Shown here piece by piece: positions 53,687 to 62,284 of a stretch of 64,000 nucleotides of DNA. This DNA comes from Hyphomicrobiaceae bacterium. Lineage in GTDB: Bacteria; Pseudomonadota; Alphaproteobacteria; Rhizobiales; Devosiaceae. Where the stretch lies: NCBI GenBank assembly GCA_020638065.1, contig JACKJG010000006.1, positions 124,001 to 188,000 of the forward strand, written 5' to 3'. The notes beneath the pieces were generated by a model, which was not told the DNA's origin, made no database searches, and worked only from the letters and a program-made list of their open reading frames with translations. Made by a program: the position numbers and the translations under genes. Positions within the stretch are counted from its first letter, which is position 1; each line of letters starts with the position of its first letter.

Positions 53687-54219
53687 CACGACTCTCGAAC
53701 GGTCCTTTGACCGTGCGTCCAGTGTTTCAATGCGAAACGGATTGGGCAAGCTTTTGGCGGCTCAATTAACAATTGATACAAAATGGGAACAAAAGTGGGG
53801 CGAATCGCTACAGGGATAGGGTTTTTGCTTTGTTCTTCACCAGATATGGTGGCGCGCTTCCGGTTCAAGCTACAAGCCGGATTGTGGGGATGCGACATGA
53901 CGGCAAAATGACGCTGAACCGGTTAGGAATGGTGTGCATTCGGTTAAAATGGCCCCAGAATCGGTTCATGGTTAAAGCGCTGTAAATGCGAGATTTTTGA
54001 AAAATCTTCGCCGCTTAATCGCCGCGATCAGGAATTGCGGGTGCTGCGTCAGGACACATTGGTAAAAAAGTTGATTGACGTGCCAGATTGGGACGGTGAA
54101 TCGGGCCGCATTCGGTTAGGTGAGCACGGCAATTCAGAATGACGAAAAGCGTTGAACCCGATTGTGCCGGCACCTCGCCCTTGGCCAGGTGCAGGAACAG
54201 GTGGCTCGCGATGCTTCCG
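53687..54219. other. Gap of 533 bases upstream of the helicase gene
   Basis: No credible gene; a 70-residue frame on the plus strand (53773-53985) resembles nothing known. A palindrome TCAATT-AAC-AATTGA lies at 53762-53776. The segment 53968-53975 reads ATGGTTAA, the reverse complement of the CtrA half-site TTAACCAT, and CGGTTA is repeated several times up to 54118. This may be the control region of the helicase gene or of the DUF3108 gene. Confidence 0.35.
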
Positions 54220-55041
54220 CTATTGCGTGACGGTCAGGCTGGTCAGAACCACGGACAGGTCGCCCATGGCGGTGCCGATCAGCACGCGGTAGGGGATCGC
54301 CGTGCCGGAATCGCCCAATGGGGCATACCAGATCAGGATGCGATCCGAATCGGCCAGGTAGGCCGTGATTTCGCTGGTTTCATAGTGTCCCGAAATCGGG
54401 GTGTAATCGATCTGACAGAGCACGACCGGGCCTTGATAGCCGGTGCGGGTCGAAGTGGCCGTTTCCTCGGCGGCGAAACGCAAATCGAGGTCGAAGCGTT
54501 CGAAACCGGTGAAGACGTGCAGACGGCGATTGCACAGCGAACGGTCGAAGCTGGCCGATTTCAGAATGAAGGCGCTGATACCGTCATTGACGCCGCCGGT
54601 CAGTTGCGAACGTTCGACCGGCACCAGGTCATATCGCGGCGGCAGGGGCGGGTCGATCTTGAACGAGGTAACGTTGCCGCCAGCATAGGCCACGCTGACC
54701 TGGGTTGTGCCCTGGTCGGTGCGGGTCGTCAGCGAAAAACTCTGACCGGAATAGCCGGACGATGATGTTGCGCCGGTGACCTTGACCGAGGCGGTGCCGC
54801 TGGCCACCAATTGTCCGAGCCCGGCAACCCGGGCCTCGATATCGACGCCGTAATCGGCGCCGCCATTGTTCAGGTCGACATTGAGCTGCGCGACGATATT
54901 GCCGGCGAGCGAAACGACATATTGAGCCTTGGCATCGACGTTTTCGGCATGTGCGGCGGGGGTTGCGGCCAGCAATGCGCCGGCCAGCATCACGGCGCCC
55001 CAGTTCCGGACCTGCCTGTTCTGCCGCCGTGCTGCGTTCAT
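54220..55041 (-). CDS. DUF3108 domain-containing secreted protein
   Basis: A 273-residue protein with a signal peptide (GAVMLAGALLAATPAAHA). The beta-rich DUF3108 domain starts AQYVVSLAGNIVAQLNVDLN and includes IDPPLPPRYDLVPV and a C-terminal IWYAPLGDSGTAIPYRVLIG. Likely a periplasmic or outer-membrane-related protein; function unknown. It is divergent from rpmB. Confidence 0.85.
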   Translation of the reverse strand: MNAARRQNRQVRNWGAVMLAGALLAATPAAHAENVDAKAQYVVSLAGNIVAQLNVDLNNGGADYGVDIEARVAGLGQLVASGTASVKVTGATSSSGYSGQSFSLTTRTDQGTTQVSVAYAGGNVTSFKIDPPLPPRYDLVPVERSQLTGGVNDGISAFILKSASFDRSLCNRRLHVFTGFERFDLDLRFAAEETATSTRTGYQGPVVLCQIDYTPISGHYETSEITAYLADSDRILIWYAPLGDSGTAIPYRVLIGTAMGDLSVVLTSLTVTQ

Positions 55042-55145
55042 GCCCCGGTCCCCTGAAAATTGCCGCGAATCAGATCAATGCAGAGGTTGCATGGGGCAAA
55101 AGGCGGTTTCAAGGCGCGGCCGCGGTTGATCGATGCCGGTCAGGC

Positions 55146-55174
55146 TTGACGGAACTGGCCGGTTTGACTATGGA
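55146..55174 (+). promoter_or_regulatory. Probable rpmB promoter
   Basis: TTGACG (55146-55151) and TATGGA (55169-55174) are separated by 17 bases, about 80 bases upstream of rpmB. This is a fair sigma-70-type match for a ribosomal protein gene. Confidence 0.45.
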
Positions 55175-55256
55175 AGCGCAGCTTTTTTCTGAGAATGAAA
55201 TCGCGTGCACTGCCGGGCGTCGCGCCCGCGCCGCGAAAGACATGGATGGATCGATC

Positions 55257-55541
55257 ATGGCTCGCCGTTGTGAACTGACTGGAAAAGGCGTGATGTCTGG
55301 CAACAATGTCAGCCATGCGCTCAACCGTACCCGCCGCAGATTCCTGCCCAACCTGTGCAATGTCACGCTTCTGTCCGAGACGCTCAATCGTCCGGTCAAG
55401 CTCAAGATTGCCGCTTCGACGCTGCGCACTGTCGAGCATCGCGGTGGTCTCGATGCCTTCCTTCTGAAGGCCGACGATGCCGACCTGTCGCCGCGCGCGC
55501 TCAGCGTCAAGCAGGACCTCAAGGCCGCGCTTGCTGCCTAA
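55257..55541 (+). CDS. rpmB: 50S ribosomal protein L28
   Basis: A 94-residue L28 protein: MARRCELTGKGVMSGNNVSH at the start and RRRFLPNLCNVTLLSE thereafter, both hallmarks. The open frame extends upstream to 54951, but the ATG at 55257 gives the proper N-terminus. A GC-rich hairpin with T's follows. Confidence 0.97.
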   Translation: MARRCELTGKGVMSGNNVSHALNRTRRRFLPNLCNVTLLSETLNRPVKLKIAASTLRTVEHRGGLDAFLLKADDADLSPRALSVKQDLKAALAA

Positions 55542-55571
55542 GGGGCTTTTCGGTCTCTGACGAATTCGCTG

Positions 55572-55606
55572 TCGCGCGGTTGAGGTTTCGATCGCGCGAT
55601 TTTGTT
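55572..55606 (+). terminator. Probable terminator of rpmB
   Basis: TCGCGCG (55572-55578) pairs with CGCGCGA (55593-55599) across a 14-nt loop, and TTTTGTTT follows at 55601-ish. The loop is larger than usual. Confidence 0.5.
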
Positions 55607-55679
55607 TGCGGAGCTTCGGTTTCGCGTTGCGGGCGCCGGTCATTTGCCGGTCAGCCCAAGATATAGGGGTGCTGATCAG

Positions 55680-56318
55680 ATGCGCGCTCGCTTTTTCCTC
55701 GCCGTTCTGGCGATGGCCATTGTCGTCGTTTCCTCCAATTTTCTGGTGCAATTTCCCGTTCAGGGCATGCTGGGGCCTGTCGACCTGTCGCAGATCCTGA
55801 CCTGGGGTGCCTTCACCTATCCGGTGGCCTTTCTGGTCAACGATCTGACCAACCGCCATTTCGGACCGCGTTCGGCGCGCATGGTGGTGCTGGTCGGATT
55901 CGCGATTGCCGTTGTCTGGTCGGCCTATGTGGCCAGTCCCCGTATTGCGATTGCTTCGGGCTCGGCATTCCTTTTGGCGCAATTGCTCGACACCTCGATC
56001 TTTGATGGCCTCCGCCGCTCGCAATGGTGGCGGGCGCCTTTGATTTCGAGCCTGATCGGTTCGGTGATCGATACGATCCTCTTCTTTGGAGTCGCCTTTT
56101 CGGCGACGTTCGGATTTGTCGATCAGCTCTTCGGCTCACCGGACGGTTCGCTTGGCTTTGCGGTACCCTTCCTCAGCGTTGGTGGCGAGGTCCCGCTCTG
56201 GGTGTCGCTGGCGGCGGGCGATTTCATCGTCAAGATGCTGGTCGCACTGGTGCTGCTGGTGCCCTATGGTGCTTTGCGACGAATGATTTCGGATCGGGCC
56301 GTTGGGCAGGCTGCATAG
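55680..56318 (+). CDS. VUT family (YhhQ-like) queuosine precursor transporter
   Basis: A 212-residue membrane protein with six helices. ILTWGAFTYPVAFLVNDLTN and LAQLLDTSIFDGLRR are characteristic of the YhhQ/VUT family, which imports 7-cyano-7-deazaguanine or related queuosine precursors in E. coli. AGGGGTG precedes the ATG at 55680. No preQ1 riboswitch was recognised upstream. Confidence 0.88.
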   Translation: MRARFFLAVLAMAIVVVSSNFLVQFPVQGMLGPVDLSQILTWGAFTYPVAFLVNDLTNRHFGPRSARMVVLVGFAIAVVWSAYVASPRIAIASGSAFLLAQLLDTSIFDGLRRSQWWRAPLISSLIGSVIDTILFFGVAFSATFGFVDQLFGSPDGSLGFAVPFLSVGGEVPLWVSLAAGDFIVKMLVALVLLVPYGALRRMISDRAVGQAA

Positions 56319-56410
56319 CAGGGCGGAGTTCCGGTTCGGAGAATTCTCGACAGAATAGCGGTGATCCCGCCAGGGTTGCCGCCACACATCAAGGACGGCA
56401 AACCGGACCC

Positions 56411-56809
56411 ATGACCAAAATTCTCGATGCAGGACCCTTCTATCACGGAACGAAGGCCGATCTTGAGATTGGCGATCTTCTGACTGCGGGGTTCAATTCG
56501 AACTATCGGCCCGAAGTGGTGATGAACCATATCTATTTCACCGCCCTTGCCGATGGGGCCGGGCTGGCGGCAGCGCTCGCCGCAGGCGAGGGGCCAGAGC
56601 GGGTCTATATTGTCGAGCCGACGGGCGACTTTGAAAACGACCCCAACGTCACGGACAAGAAGTTTCCCGGAAATCCGACGCGTTCCTATCGCAGCAGCGC
56701 GCCATTGCGGATCGTCGGTGAATTGCAGGACTGGTCAAGACAGTCGCCGGAAGACATTCGGGTCTGGCGCGAAAAACTTGCCAACATCAAGGGTGAAATA
56801 CTGAACTGA
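56411..56809 (+). CDS. arr: Rifamycin ADP-ribosyltransferase Arr
   Basis: A 132-residue ADP-ribosyltransferase. FYHGTKADLEIGDLLTAGF holds the nicotinamide-site His and Tyr, HIYFTA and VYIVEPTGDFENDPN the further core, and NPTRSYRSSAPLRIVGE the C-terminal end. It inactivates rifampin by ADP-ribosylation using NAD+. The gene stands alone, without integron or mobile features, so it looks chromosomal and intrinsic. Confidence 0.93.
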   Translation: MTKILDAGPFYHGTKADLEIGDLLTAGFNSNYRPEVVMNHIYFTALADGAGLAAALAAGEGPERVYIVEPTGDFENDPNVTDKKFPGNPTRSYRSSAPLRIVGELQDWSRQSPEDIRVWREKLANIKGEILN

Positions 56810-56891
56810 CGCCGGACCCGCTTCGAAGCGCGAGGTCCTGGATCATGTCCGGGACGGCGCTGTGGGCGTCTCCGCGTTTCCGCGTCACTGC

Positions 56892-57890
56892 CTAGCGCGC
56901 CTCTGGCGGCAGCTCGAATTCGAGCCAGAGCGTGCGTTCCCAATCATTGTAATTGTCGTCGGAGACGATGACGATGCGGGAGGCGCCTCCTTCGGTCTGG
57001 CGCACCGCGATGCCTTCCATATTGTCGATATCGCCGCCAGCGGCAGAAAGAATGATCTGGCCGCGCATGCGCGCGCCGGGTTTGACATCGTCAGCCCTGA
57101 TCCGCCGGATCTGCATGGTGAAGCTCAGAAAGCCGGTGCCGCGCTCAAGCACCAGCAGATCGCCATTGGGCAGGAAGGCGCAATCGGTCGGTTTGAGATC
57201 GGGCGAAGCAACAAGGGTGATCGGTCCCCGGTCATTGTGCCCGAGCAGGAAAGCGGAATGATCGCCGTCGTTGGTCATGGCGCCCTCGGTCAGCAACAGG
57301 GTCGAGCCGGAGATGGGCGAGGCAGGCGGCGCAATGCACACCGCCTCGAGGCTCTCATTGGTCCTGAGATTGCTCAGCCAGTCGGGAATGGCGACTTCTT
57401 TTGCCGCGCCGACGGGTTGAAAGTCCGAAATTTCGAAATCGGCGACGCGTGTCAGGTTTTCGAAGCCAACGCGGATGGCGGCGGATTTGCCGTCACGGAC
57501 GATGGTTTCGACCGCCTCGGCGTCGCGGCTGTAATTTTCAGGCAGGTCGGCGCCATGTGAATTGCGGATCACAGAAATGTCCGCTTCGCGAACATTGGCC
57601 GGCGTTCCGTCCGCGCCGGTTTCGAGCCGTCCGGTGACAAAATAGCCCTTGTCCGATACGGCGACGAAATGGCTTGAGTCGAGGAAGGTAATGCCGGACA
57701 GGCCGCCGAATTCGGCCGGGCCGTCGAGCACCAGTCCGCCGCGCCAGACCAGGCCCTGAACCTGTTGACCGGGCGGCACTCCGTCAAACAGAAAGATCGG
57801 GCGCGCGGAGATCAGCGCCGGCTGCGCAAGTGCGGGCGCACTCAGGCTTGCCGCCAGAAGCGCCGCCAGCACGCGTTTGAGAATTGGCAT
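56892..57890 (-). CDS. Esterase-like activity of phytase family protein
   Basis: A 332-residue exported beta-propeller protein with signal (VLAALLAASLSAPALAQ). FGGLSGITFLDSSHFVAVSD and DDNYNDWERTLWLEFELP place it in the phytase-like/esterase-like family (PF13449). The ATG at 57890 overlaps the cobT stop in TGATG, so it is co-translated with cobT. Substrate unknown; its link with cobalamin may be only positional. Confidence 0.85.
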   Translation of the reverse strand: MPILKRVLAALLAASLSAPALAQPALISARPIFLFDGVPPGQQVQGLVWRGGLVLDGPAEFGGLSGITFLDSSHFVAVSDKGYFVTGRLETGADGTPANVREADISVIRNSHGADLPENYSRDAEAVETIVRDGKSAAIRVGFENLTRVADFEISDFQPVGAAKEVAIPDWLSNLRTNESLEAVCIAPPASPISGSTLLLTEGAMTNDGDHSAFLLGHNDRGPITLVASPDLKPTDCAFLPNGDLLVLERGTGFLSFTMQIRRIRADDVKPGARMRGQIILSAAGGDIDNMEGIAVRQTEGGASRIVIVSDDNYNDWERTLWLEFELPPEAR

Positions 57891-59785
57891 CAACCGGCCA
57901 GCCGGCGGCCCTGACGCCGGCGCTCATGGGGCGGTTCTTCCTCGAACAGGGCCGCGAGGTGATCGGTAATCGCGCCGGCCAGTTCCTCGGCGTCGAGCAG
58001 GGTGACCGCCCGGCGATAATAGCGGGTGACGTCGTGGCCGATGCCGATGGCCACCAATTGTACCGGCGAGCGGGTCTCGATGTCCTCGATCACGTTGCGC
58101 AAATGGGTTTCGAGATAATTGCCGGCATTGACCGATTGCGTGCTGTCGTCGACCGGCGCACCGTCGGAAATCACCATCAGGATGCGGCGCTGTTCGGGCC
58201 GGGCAAGCAGGCGTTTGTGGGCCCAGAGCAGGGCCTCGCCGTCGATGTTTTCCTTGAGCAGTCCTTCGCGCATCATGAGCCCGAGATTTCGCCGTGCATG
58301 GCGCCAAGGTTCGTCTGCGGATTTGTAGATAATATGGCGAATGTCGTTGAGGCGGCCGGGATTGGCGGGCCGGTTGGCTTCGAGCCAGGCCTCGCGTGCC
58401 TTGCCGCCCTTCCAGGCGCGGGTGGTGAAGCCGAGAATCTCGACCTTGACGCCACAGCGCTCGAGGGTGCGGGCGAGGATGTCGCCGCAGATCGCGGCGA
58501 TGGTGATCGGGCGGCCGCGCATCGACCCGGAATTGTCGATGAGAAGGGTGACTACCGTGTCGCGGAACTCGGTGTCGCTTTCCATCTTGTAGGAGAGGCC
58601 CGACATGGGGTCGATGACCACCCGGCTGAGGCGGGCGGCGTCGAGAATGCCTTCTTCCAGGTCGAACTGCCAGGAACGGTTCTGCTGGGCCATCAGGCGG
58701 CGCTGCAGCTTGTTGGCAAGCCGGGCGACGGCACCGGCGAGGTTTTCGAGTTGCTTGTCGAGCAGGGCGCGCAACTGATCCAGCTCTTCAGGCGGACAAA
58801 GGTCGGCTGCCGAGATGATCTCGTCGAAGGTCTGGGTAAAGATCTTGTAGTTGAACTGATTGGAGCCGAACTCGATCGGGCCCTGTTCCTGGGGCGGCGG
58901 TGTATCCTCGCCGCCATCGACCATGTTCTCGTCGTCGAGTTCGGAGGTTTCGACGTCGTCGACGTCGGCCTCGCCTTCCTGCGGCTGGTCGCTCTTTGCG
59001 TCCATATCCTCGGCTTCGGCGTCTTCACTGTCGCCGTCGCCCTCTTGCGGGGTGGCTTCCTCGCGCTCACCGGCAGCATCGGAATCGTCGCCTGTTTCCT
59101 CGTCCTCGTCGTCCATGTCCGAGAAGTCCATGTCGGCGACGAGATCGAGGTCTTTCAGAACCATCTGCGCGGCCTTGGCGAATTCGTCCTGATCCTCGAA
59201 AGCCTCGGCAAGTGCGTCGAGCGATCCGGCGGCCTTCTGCTCGATGTCCTCGCGCCAGACATCGACAACCGCCTGCCCGCTTTTCGGGATCGGCAATCCA
59301 GCCAGCTTCTGGCGCAGCATCAACCCCAGGGCCTCGGCCAGCGGCGCGCTTTCCTTGTCGCTGACATGGGCCAGCTTGGCGCGGAACAGGCGCTCTTCGA
59401 GCATTTCGCCGATATTGATTTTCATGCCTGCCATGCGGCGGCAGCCGAGCGCCTCGACGCGGGCCTGTTCGAGCGCATCAAATGCGGCGCGGGCTTCGGG
59501 ATCGTGCGGCGCGCGGCGATTGTGGGTCTTGATGTCGTGGGCGGCCACGCGCATGGCCATGGCGTCGGCCTGACCGCGGGCAACGTAGATATCGTGCCGG
59601 GTCGGCACGCGCGGCAGGTTGGCCAGGCGCACCTTGCCCGGCGTCATCAGCGGGCGGTCCGAGGTGAAGGTGACTTCCAGTTCGGGGTCGGCGCCGATGG
59701 TACGCACAGTGGTCCCGACCGCCGATTTCAGAATAACCGTCGGATCATTGGCCGCGTTGGGCTTGCGGGCCGGAGGCTGGGCCAT
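57890..59785 (-). CDS. cobT: Cobaltochelatase subunit CobT
   Basis: A 631-residue subunit of aerobic cobaltochelatase, which inserts Co2+ into hydrogenobyrinic a,c-diamide with CobN and CobS. The C-terminal von Willebrand A domain carries the MIDAS motif DNSGSMRG near residue 417. A middle acidic region (residues about 215-290, such as DMDDEDEETGDDSDAAG) is typical. AGGAGTG precedes the ATG. It lies 13 bases after cobS. CobN is not in the window. Confidence 0.95.
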   Translation of the reverse strand: MAQPPARKPNAANDPTVILKSAVGTTVRTIGADPELEVTFTSDRPLMTPGKVRLANLPRVPTRHDIYVARGQADAMAMRVAAHDIKTHNRRAPHDPEARAAFDALEQARVEALGCRRMAGMKINIGEMLEERLFRAKLAHVSDKESAPLAEALGLMLRQKLAGLPIPKSGQAVVDVWREDIEQKAAGSLDALAEAFEDQDEFAKAAQMVLKDLDLVADMDFSDMDDEDEETGDDSDAAGEREEATPQEGDGDSEDAEAEDMDAKSDQPQEGEADVDDVETSELDDENMVDGGEDTPPPQEQGPIEFGSNQFNYKIFTQTFDEIISAADLCPPEELDQLRALLDKQLENLAGAVARLANKLQRRLMAQQNRSWQFDLEEGILDAARLSRVVIDPMSGLSYKMESDTEFRDTVVTLLIDNSGSMRGRPITIAAICGDILARTLERCGVKVEILGFTTRAWKGGKAREAWLEANRPANPGRLNDIRHIIYKSADEPWRHARRNLGLMMREGLLKENIDGEALLWAHKRLLARPEQRRILMVISDGAPVDDSTQSVNAGNYLETHLRNVIEDIETRSPVQLVAIGIGHDVTRYYRRAVTLLDAEELAGAITDHLAALFEEEPPHERRRQGRRLAG

Positions 59786-59798
59786 CCATCACTCCTGA

Positions 59799-60776
59799 TC
59801 AGGCCGAAATCGCCAGATTGGCCGCACTTTCGGGCAGATCGATACCAAAGACGCGCTGATAGAACTCGGCGACGACCGGGCGTTCCAACTCGTCGCACTT
59901 GTTCAGGAAGGTCAGGCGGAAAGCCATACCGACATCGCCAAAGATCTCGGCATTTTCCGCCCAGGTTATCACCGTACGCGGGCTCATCACCGTGGAGAGA
60001 TCGCCATTGATGAAGGCGGCGCGGGTCAGGTCGGCAATACGCACCATGTTGGAGACGATCTTCTGACCCTCGGCATTCTGATAATGCTTGGCCTTGGCCA
60101 GAACGATTTCGACTTCCTTTTCGTGGGGCAGGTAATTGAGCGTGACGACCAGCGACCAGCGGTCCATCTGACCCTGATTGATCTGCTGGGTGCCGTGATA
60201 GAGCCCGGACGTGTCCCCCAGGCCGATCGTATTTGTGGTGGCGAACATGCGGAAGGCGGGGTGCGGGGTGATGACCCGGTTCTGGTCGAGCAGGGTCAGG
60301 CGGCCCGATTGTTCGAGCACGCGCTGGATCACGAACATCACGTCCGGCCGGCCGGCGTCATATTCGTCAAAGACCAGCGCAATATTGTTCTGCAACGCCC
60401 AAGGCAGCATGCCGTCGCGGAATTCGGTGATCTGGACCCCGTCCCTGACCACGATCGCGTCCTTGCCCACCAGGTCGATACGGGAGACATGGCTGTCAAG
60501 ATTGATACGAACCAGCGGCCAGTTGAGGCGGGCGGCAACCTGCTCGATATGGGTGGATTTGCCCGTGCCGTGATAACCCTGCACCATGACGCGGCGGTTA
60601 TATTCAAAGCCGGCCAGAATGGCGGCGGTCGTCGCCGGGTCGAACAGGTAGTCCGGATCTACGGGGGGCACATACTCATTGACTTCACTATAGCCGGAGA
60701 CCATCATGTTGCTGTCAATGCCGAAGAGTTCGCGTGCGCTATACTTGGTATCTGGCAGGTTGTTGTATTCGGTCAT
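59799..60776 (-). CDS. cobS: Cobaltochelatase subunit CobS (AAA+ ATPase)
   Basis: A 325-residue AAA+ ATPase with Walker A GYHGTGKSTH near residue 67 and Walker B LVFDEYDAG, and the later RLTLLDQNRVITPHPAFR. It powers cobalt insertion with CobT. The frame is open to 60881, but the ATG at 60776 gives MTEYNNLPDTKYSARELFG, the usual start. In many relatives a J-domain gene precedes it; here two ADC-LuxR genes lie divergently instead. Confidence 0.95.
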   Translation of the reverse strand: MTEYNNLPDTKYSARELFGIDSNMMVSGYSEVNEYVPPVDPDYLFDPATTAAILAGFEYNRRVMVQGYHGTGKSTHIEQVAARLNWPLVRINLDSHVSRIDLVGKDAIVVRDGVQITEFRDGMLPWALQNNIALVFDEYDAGRPDVMFVIQRVLEQSGRLTLLDQNRVITPHPAFRMFATTNTIGLGDTSGLYHGTQQINQGQMDRWSLVVTLNYLPHEKEVEIVLAKAKHYQNAEGQKIVSNMVRIADLTRAAFINGDLSTVMSPRTVITWAENAEIFGDVGMAFRLTFLNKCDELERPVVAEFYQRVFGIDLPESAANLAISA

Positions 60777-60956
60777 ATTCGTTACTTCAGCTTGAATGCT
60801 GCTTTCGTCGATCGGTTCGTGAGTGAACGCATTGGAGCGCCATGCCGGGATAGGTGGCGCGGAGCAAGGCCCTTCTATCAACGTGGCGCGCCTTTGAACA
60901 ACACCTAATTCGTCGCGGGGACGAGGCGGTCAGGCGTTGTGTTGGGGAGGGGACCC

Positions 60957-62273
60957 ATGGACAAGGCCGAGGAACGTGCCAGGCAGCACAGAGAAATCAT
61001 GGAACGCCGGAGAACGGGCGGGTCAGGCACGCAAGTAGAGCCGCCCTATCATGTCTCGGGCATCGACATGATGTACTTCATGGGACGGTTCGATCCTGAG
61101 GTGATCCGACAAATCGTCCCACCCGAACTGGAGCCAGCGGGCACTGAATGGGGCACGATCGCGGTTTACAATGTGCCTCACGGATGGGGTATGGCGCCGT
61201 TCACCGCTTTCATAATGGGGTTCGAGATTGCGGGTGAAGCACCCGTCGAGGGGCAACCCCGGCAATATCTGCATAGTGGTCTCTGCTCGGGGCGCGGCGG
61301 AGAAATTCTTCGTTCGCGATATAATGGGAACTATCAAGCCGGGTGGTCGCGCCAGTTCTCGATGGATGACCGTGTTGTTGGCGAGGCTGGTCAGGGCGAA
61401 CTGACTTTCATGCGCATGAGCGGGCGCGTCGCCGAGGACGCTGTTACGCACTATTCGGGCACGAACCATTATGTGGGGCGAATGCAGGATGGCGCATTGC
61501 ATCAGTTCTCGGTGGCTTTCACGGGCGAATTAGCGGATGTCGCCGATCAAAAGGTGGAGTTCTTTCCGGGCGCCGAGCAAGTCCTCAGAGTTGCCATGCC
61601 CAGTGAATTCTACTGGTCGGTAAAACTGCGCAACACGGCTTTTACGTTCAGCGTTCCCCGTGTGCTCAACGCATCGGGCCGACCCGATGCGGACAGCGAA
61701 GGTGCAATGCGGCTCATCGATATGTTTTCGCACATGGGACGAGCGGCGATTGTTGTTGATCGCACCGGCAAAATCGGGCGCGTGAATAACCGCGCGGAGA
61801 TGTTGATGCGTCAGCACCCCGACGGTCCGAGATGGGCGGAAAGCGGCGGGCTTGGTCCCGCCCTTCGGCAAGTGGTGCAGGCGCTGGACGGCGCCGGCAG
61901 CGATCAGGTTTCGCCGACGGTGGCATTTCAGTCGAATGCGCTCGGCAGATCAATCGTCGCGCAAGCAATGGCTCTCGATGCAAGCGTGTTTGGAAAAGGC
62001 AACGCCGTCGTCTTTCTTGAAGACCCCGCCGCTGAACAGGAAAGTGCGCCCGTTGCGCCGGCACTCCGGCTTCTCGGTCTGACGGAAGCCGAGGCGAAGA
62101 TTGCAGCACTGGTGGGGGCGGGGCGGTCGCCCGCCGAGGCGGCCGGGGATCTGGCGCTTTCGGTCAACACGGTCCGCTCGGCGCTCAAGCTCATCTTCGA
62201 CAAGCTGGGGATCGGACGGCAGGCGGAACTGGCCAAGATCGTCACACGCCTCGAAAGCCGCGCGATTGCGTGA
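60957..62273 (+). CDS. Acetoacetate-decarboxylase-like/PAS-like/LuxR HTH regulator, copy 1
   Basis: A 438-residue protein with three parts. Residues about 28-235 resemble the acetoacetate decarboxylase fold (YHVSGIDMMYFMGRFDPEVI, and later AFIMGFEIAGE and FYWSVKLRNTAFTFSVPRV). The Lys-Lys active site of true decarboxylases is not seen. Residues about 258-350 look like a PAS-type LuxR linker (GRAAIVVDRTGKIGRVNNRA). Residues 370-438 are a LuxR HTH (LTEAEAKIAALV, then LSVNTVRSALKLIFDKLGIG). It probably acts as a ligand-sensing regulator. ATG 60957 follows GGGGAGGGG. It is divergent from cobS and 11 bases before copy 2. Confidence 0.8.
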   Translation: MDKAEERARQHREIMERRRTGGSGTQVEPPYHVSGIDMMYFMGRFDPEVIRQIVPPELEPAGTEWGTIAVYNVPHGWGMAPFTAFIMGFEIAGEAPVEGQPRQYLHSGLCSGRGGEILRSRYNGNYQAGWSRQFSMDDRVVGEAGQGELTFMRMSGRVAEDAVTHYSGTNHYVGRMQDGALHQFSVAFTGELADVADQKVEFFPGAEQVLRVAMPSEFYWSVKLRNTAFTFSVPRVLNASGRPDADSEGAMRLIDMFSHMGRAAIVVDRTGKIGRVNNRAEMLMRQHPDGPRWAESGGLGPALRQVVQALDGAGSDQVSPTVAFQSNALGRSIVAQAMALDASVFGKGNAVVFLEDPAAEQESAPVAPALRLLGLTEAEAKIAALVGAGRSPAEAAGDLALSVNTVRSALKLIFDKLGIGRQAELAKIVTRLESRAIA

Positions 62274-62284
62274 GGGAGGGAGCG

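Noticed and set aside
53777..53900. Possible LexA (GTTC-N7-GTTC) box upstream of the helicase
   Set aside because: GAAC and GTTC copies are present but not at the required spacing.
55542..55680. preQ1 riboswitch before the VUT transporter
   Set aside because: The conserved preQ1-I loop and A-rich tail were not found; the hairpin fits a terminator.
57884..60010. 708-residue frame opposite cobT
   Set aside because: Shadow of cobT, which has all its motifs.
60777..60956. Cobalamin riboswitch before cobS
   Set aside because: No B12-box-like segment was recognised.
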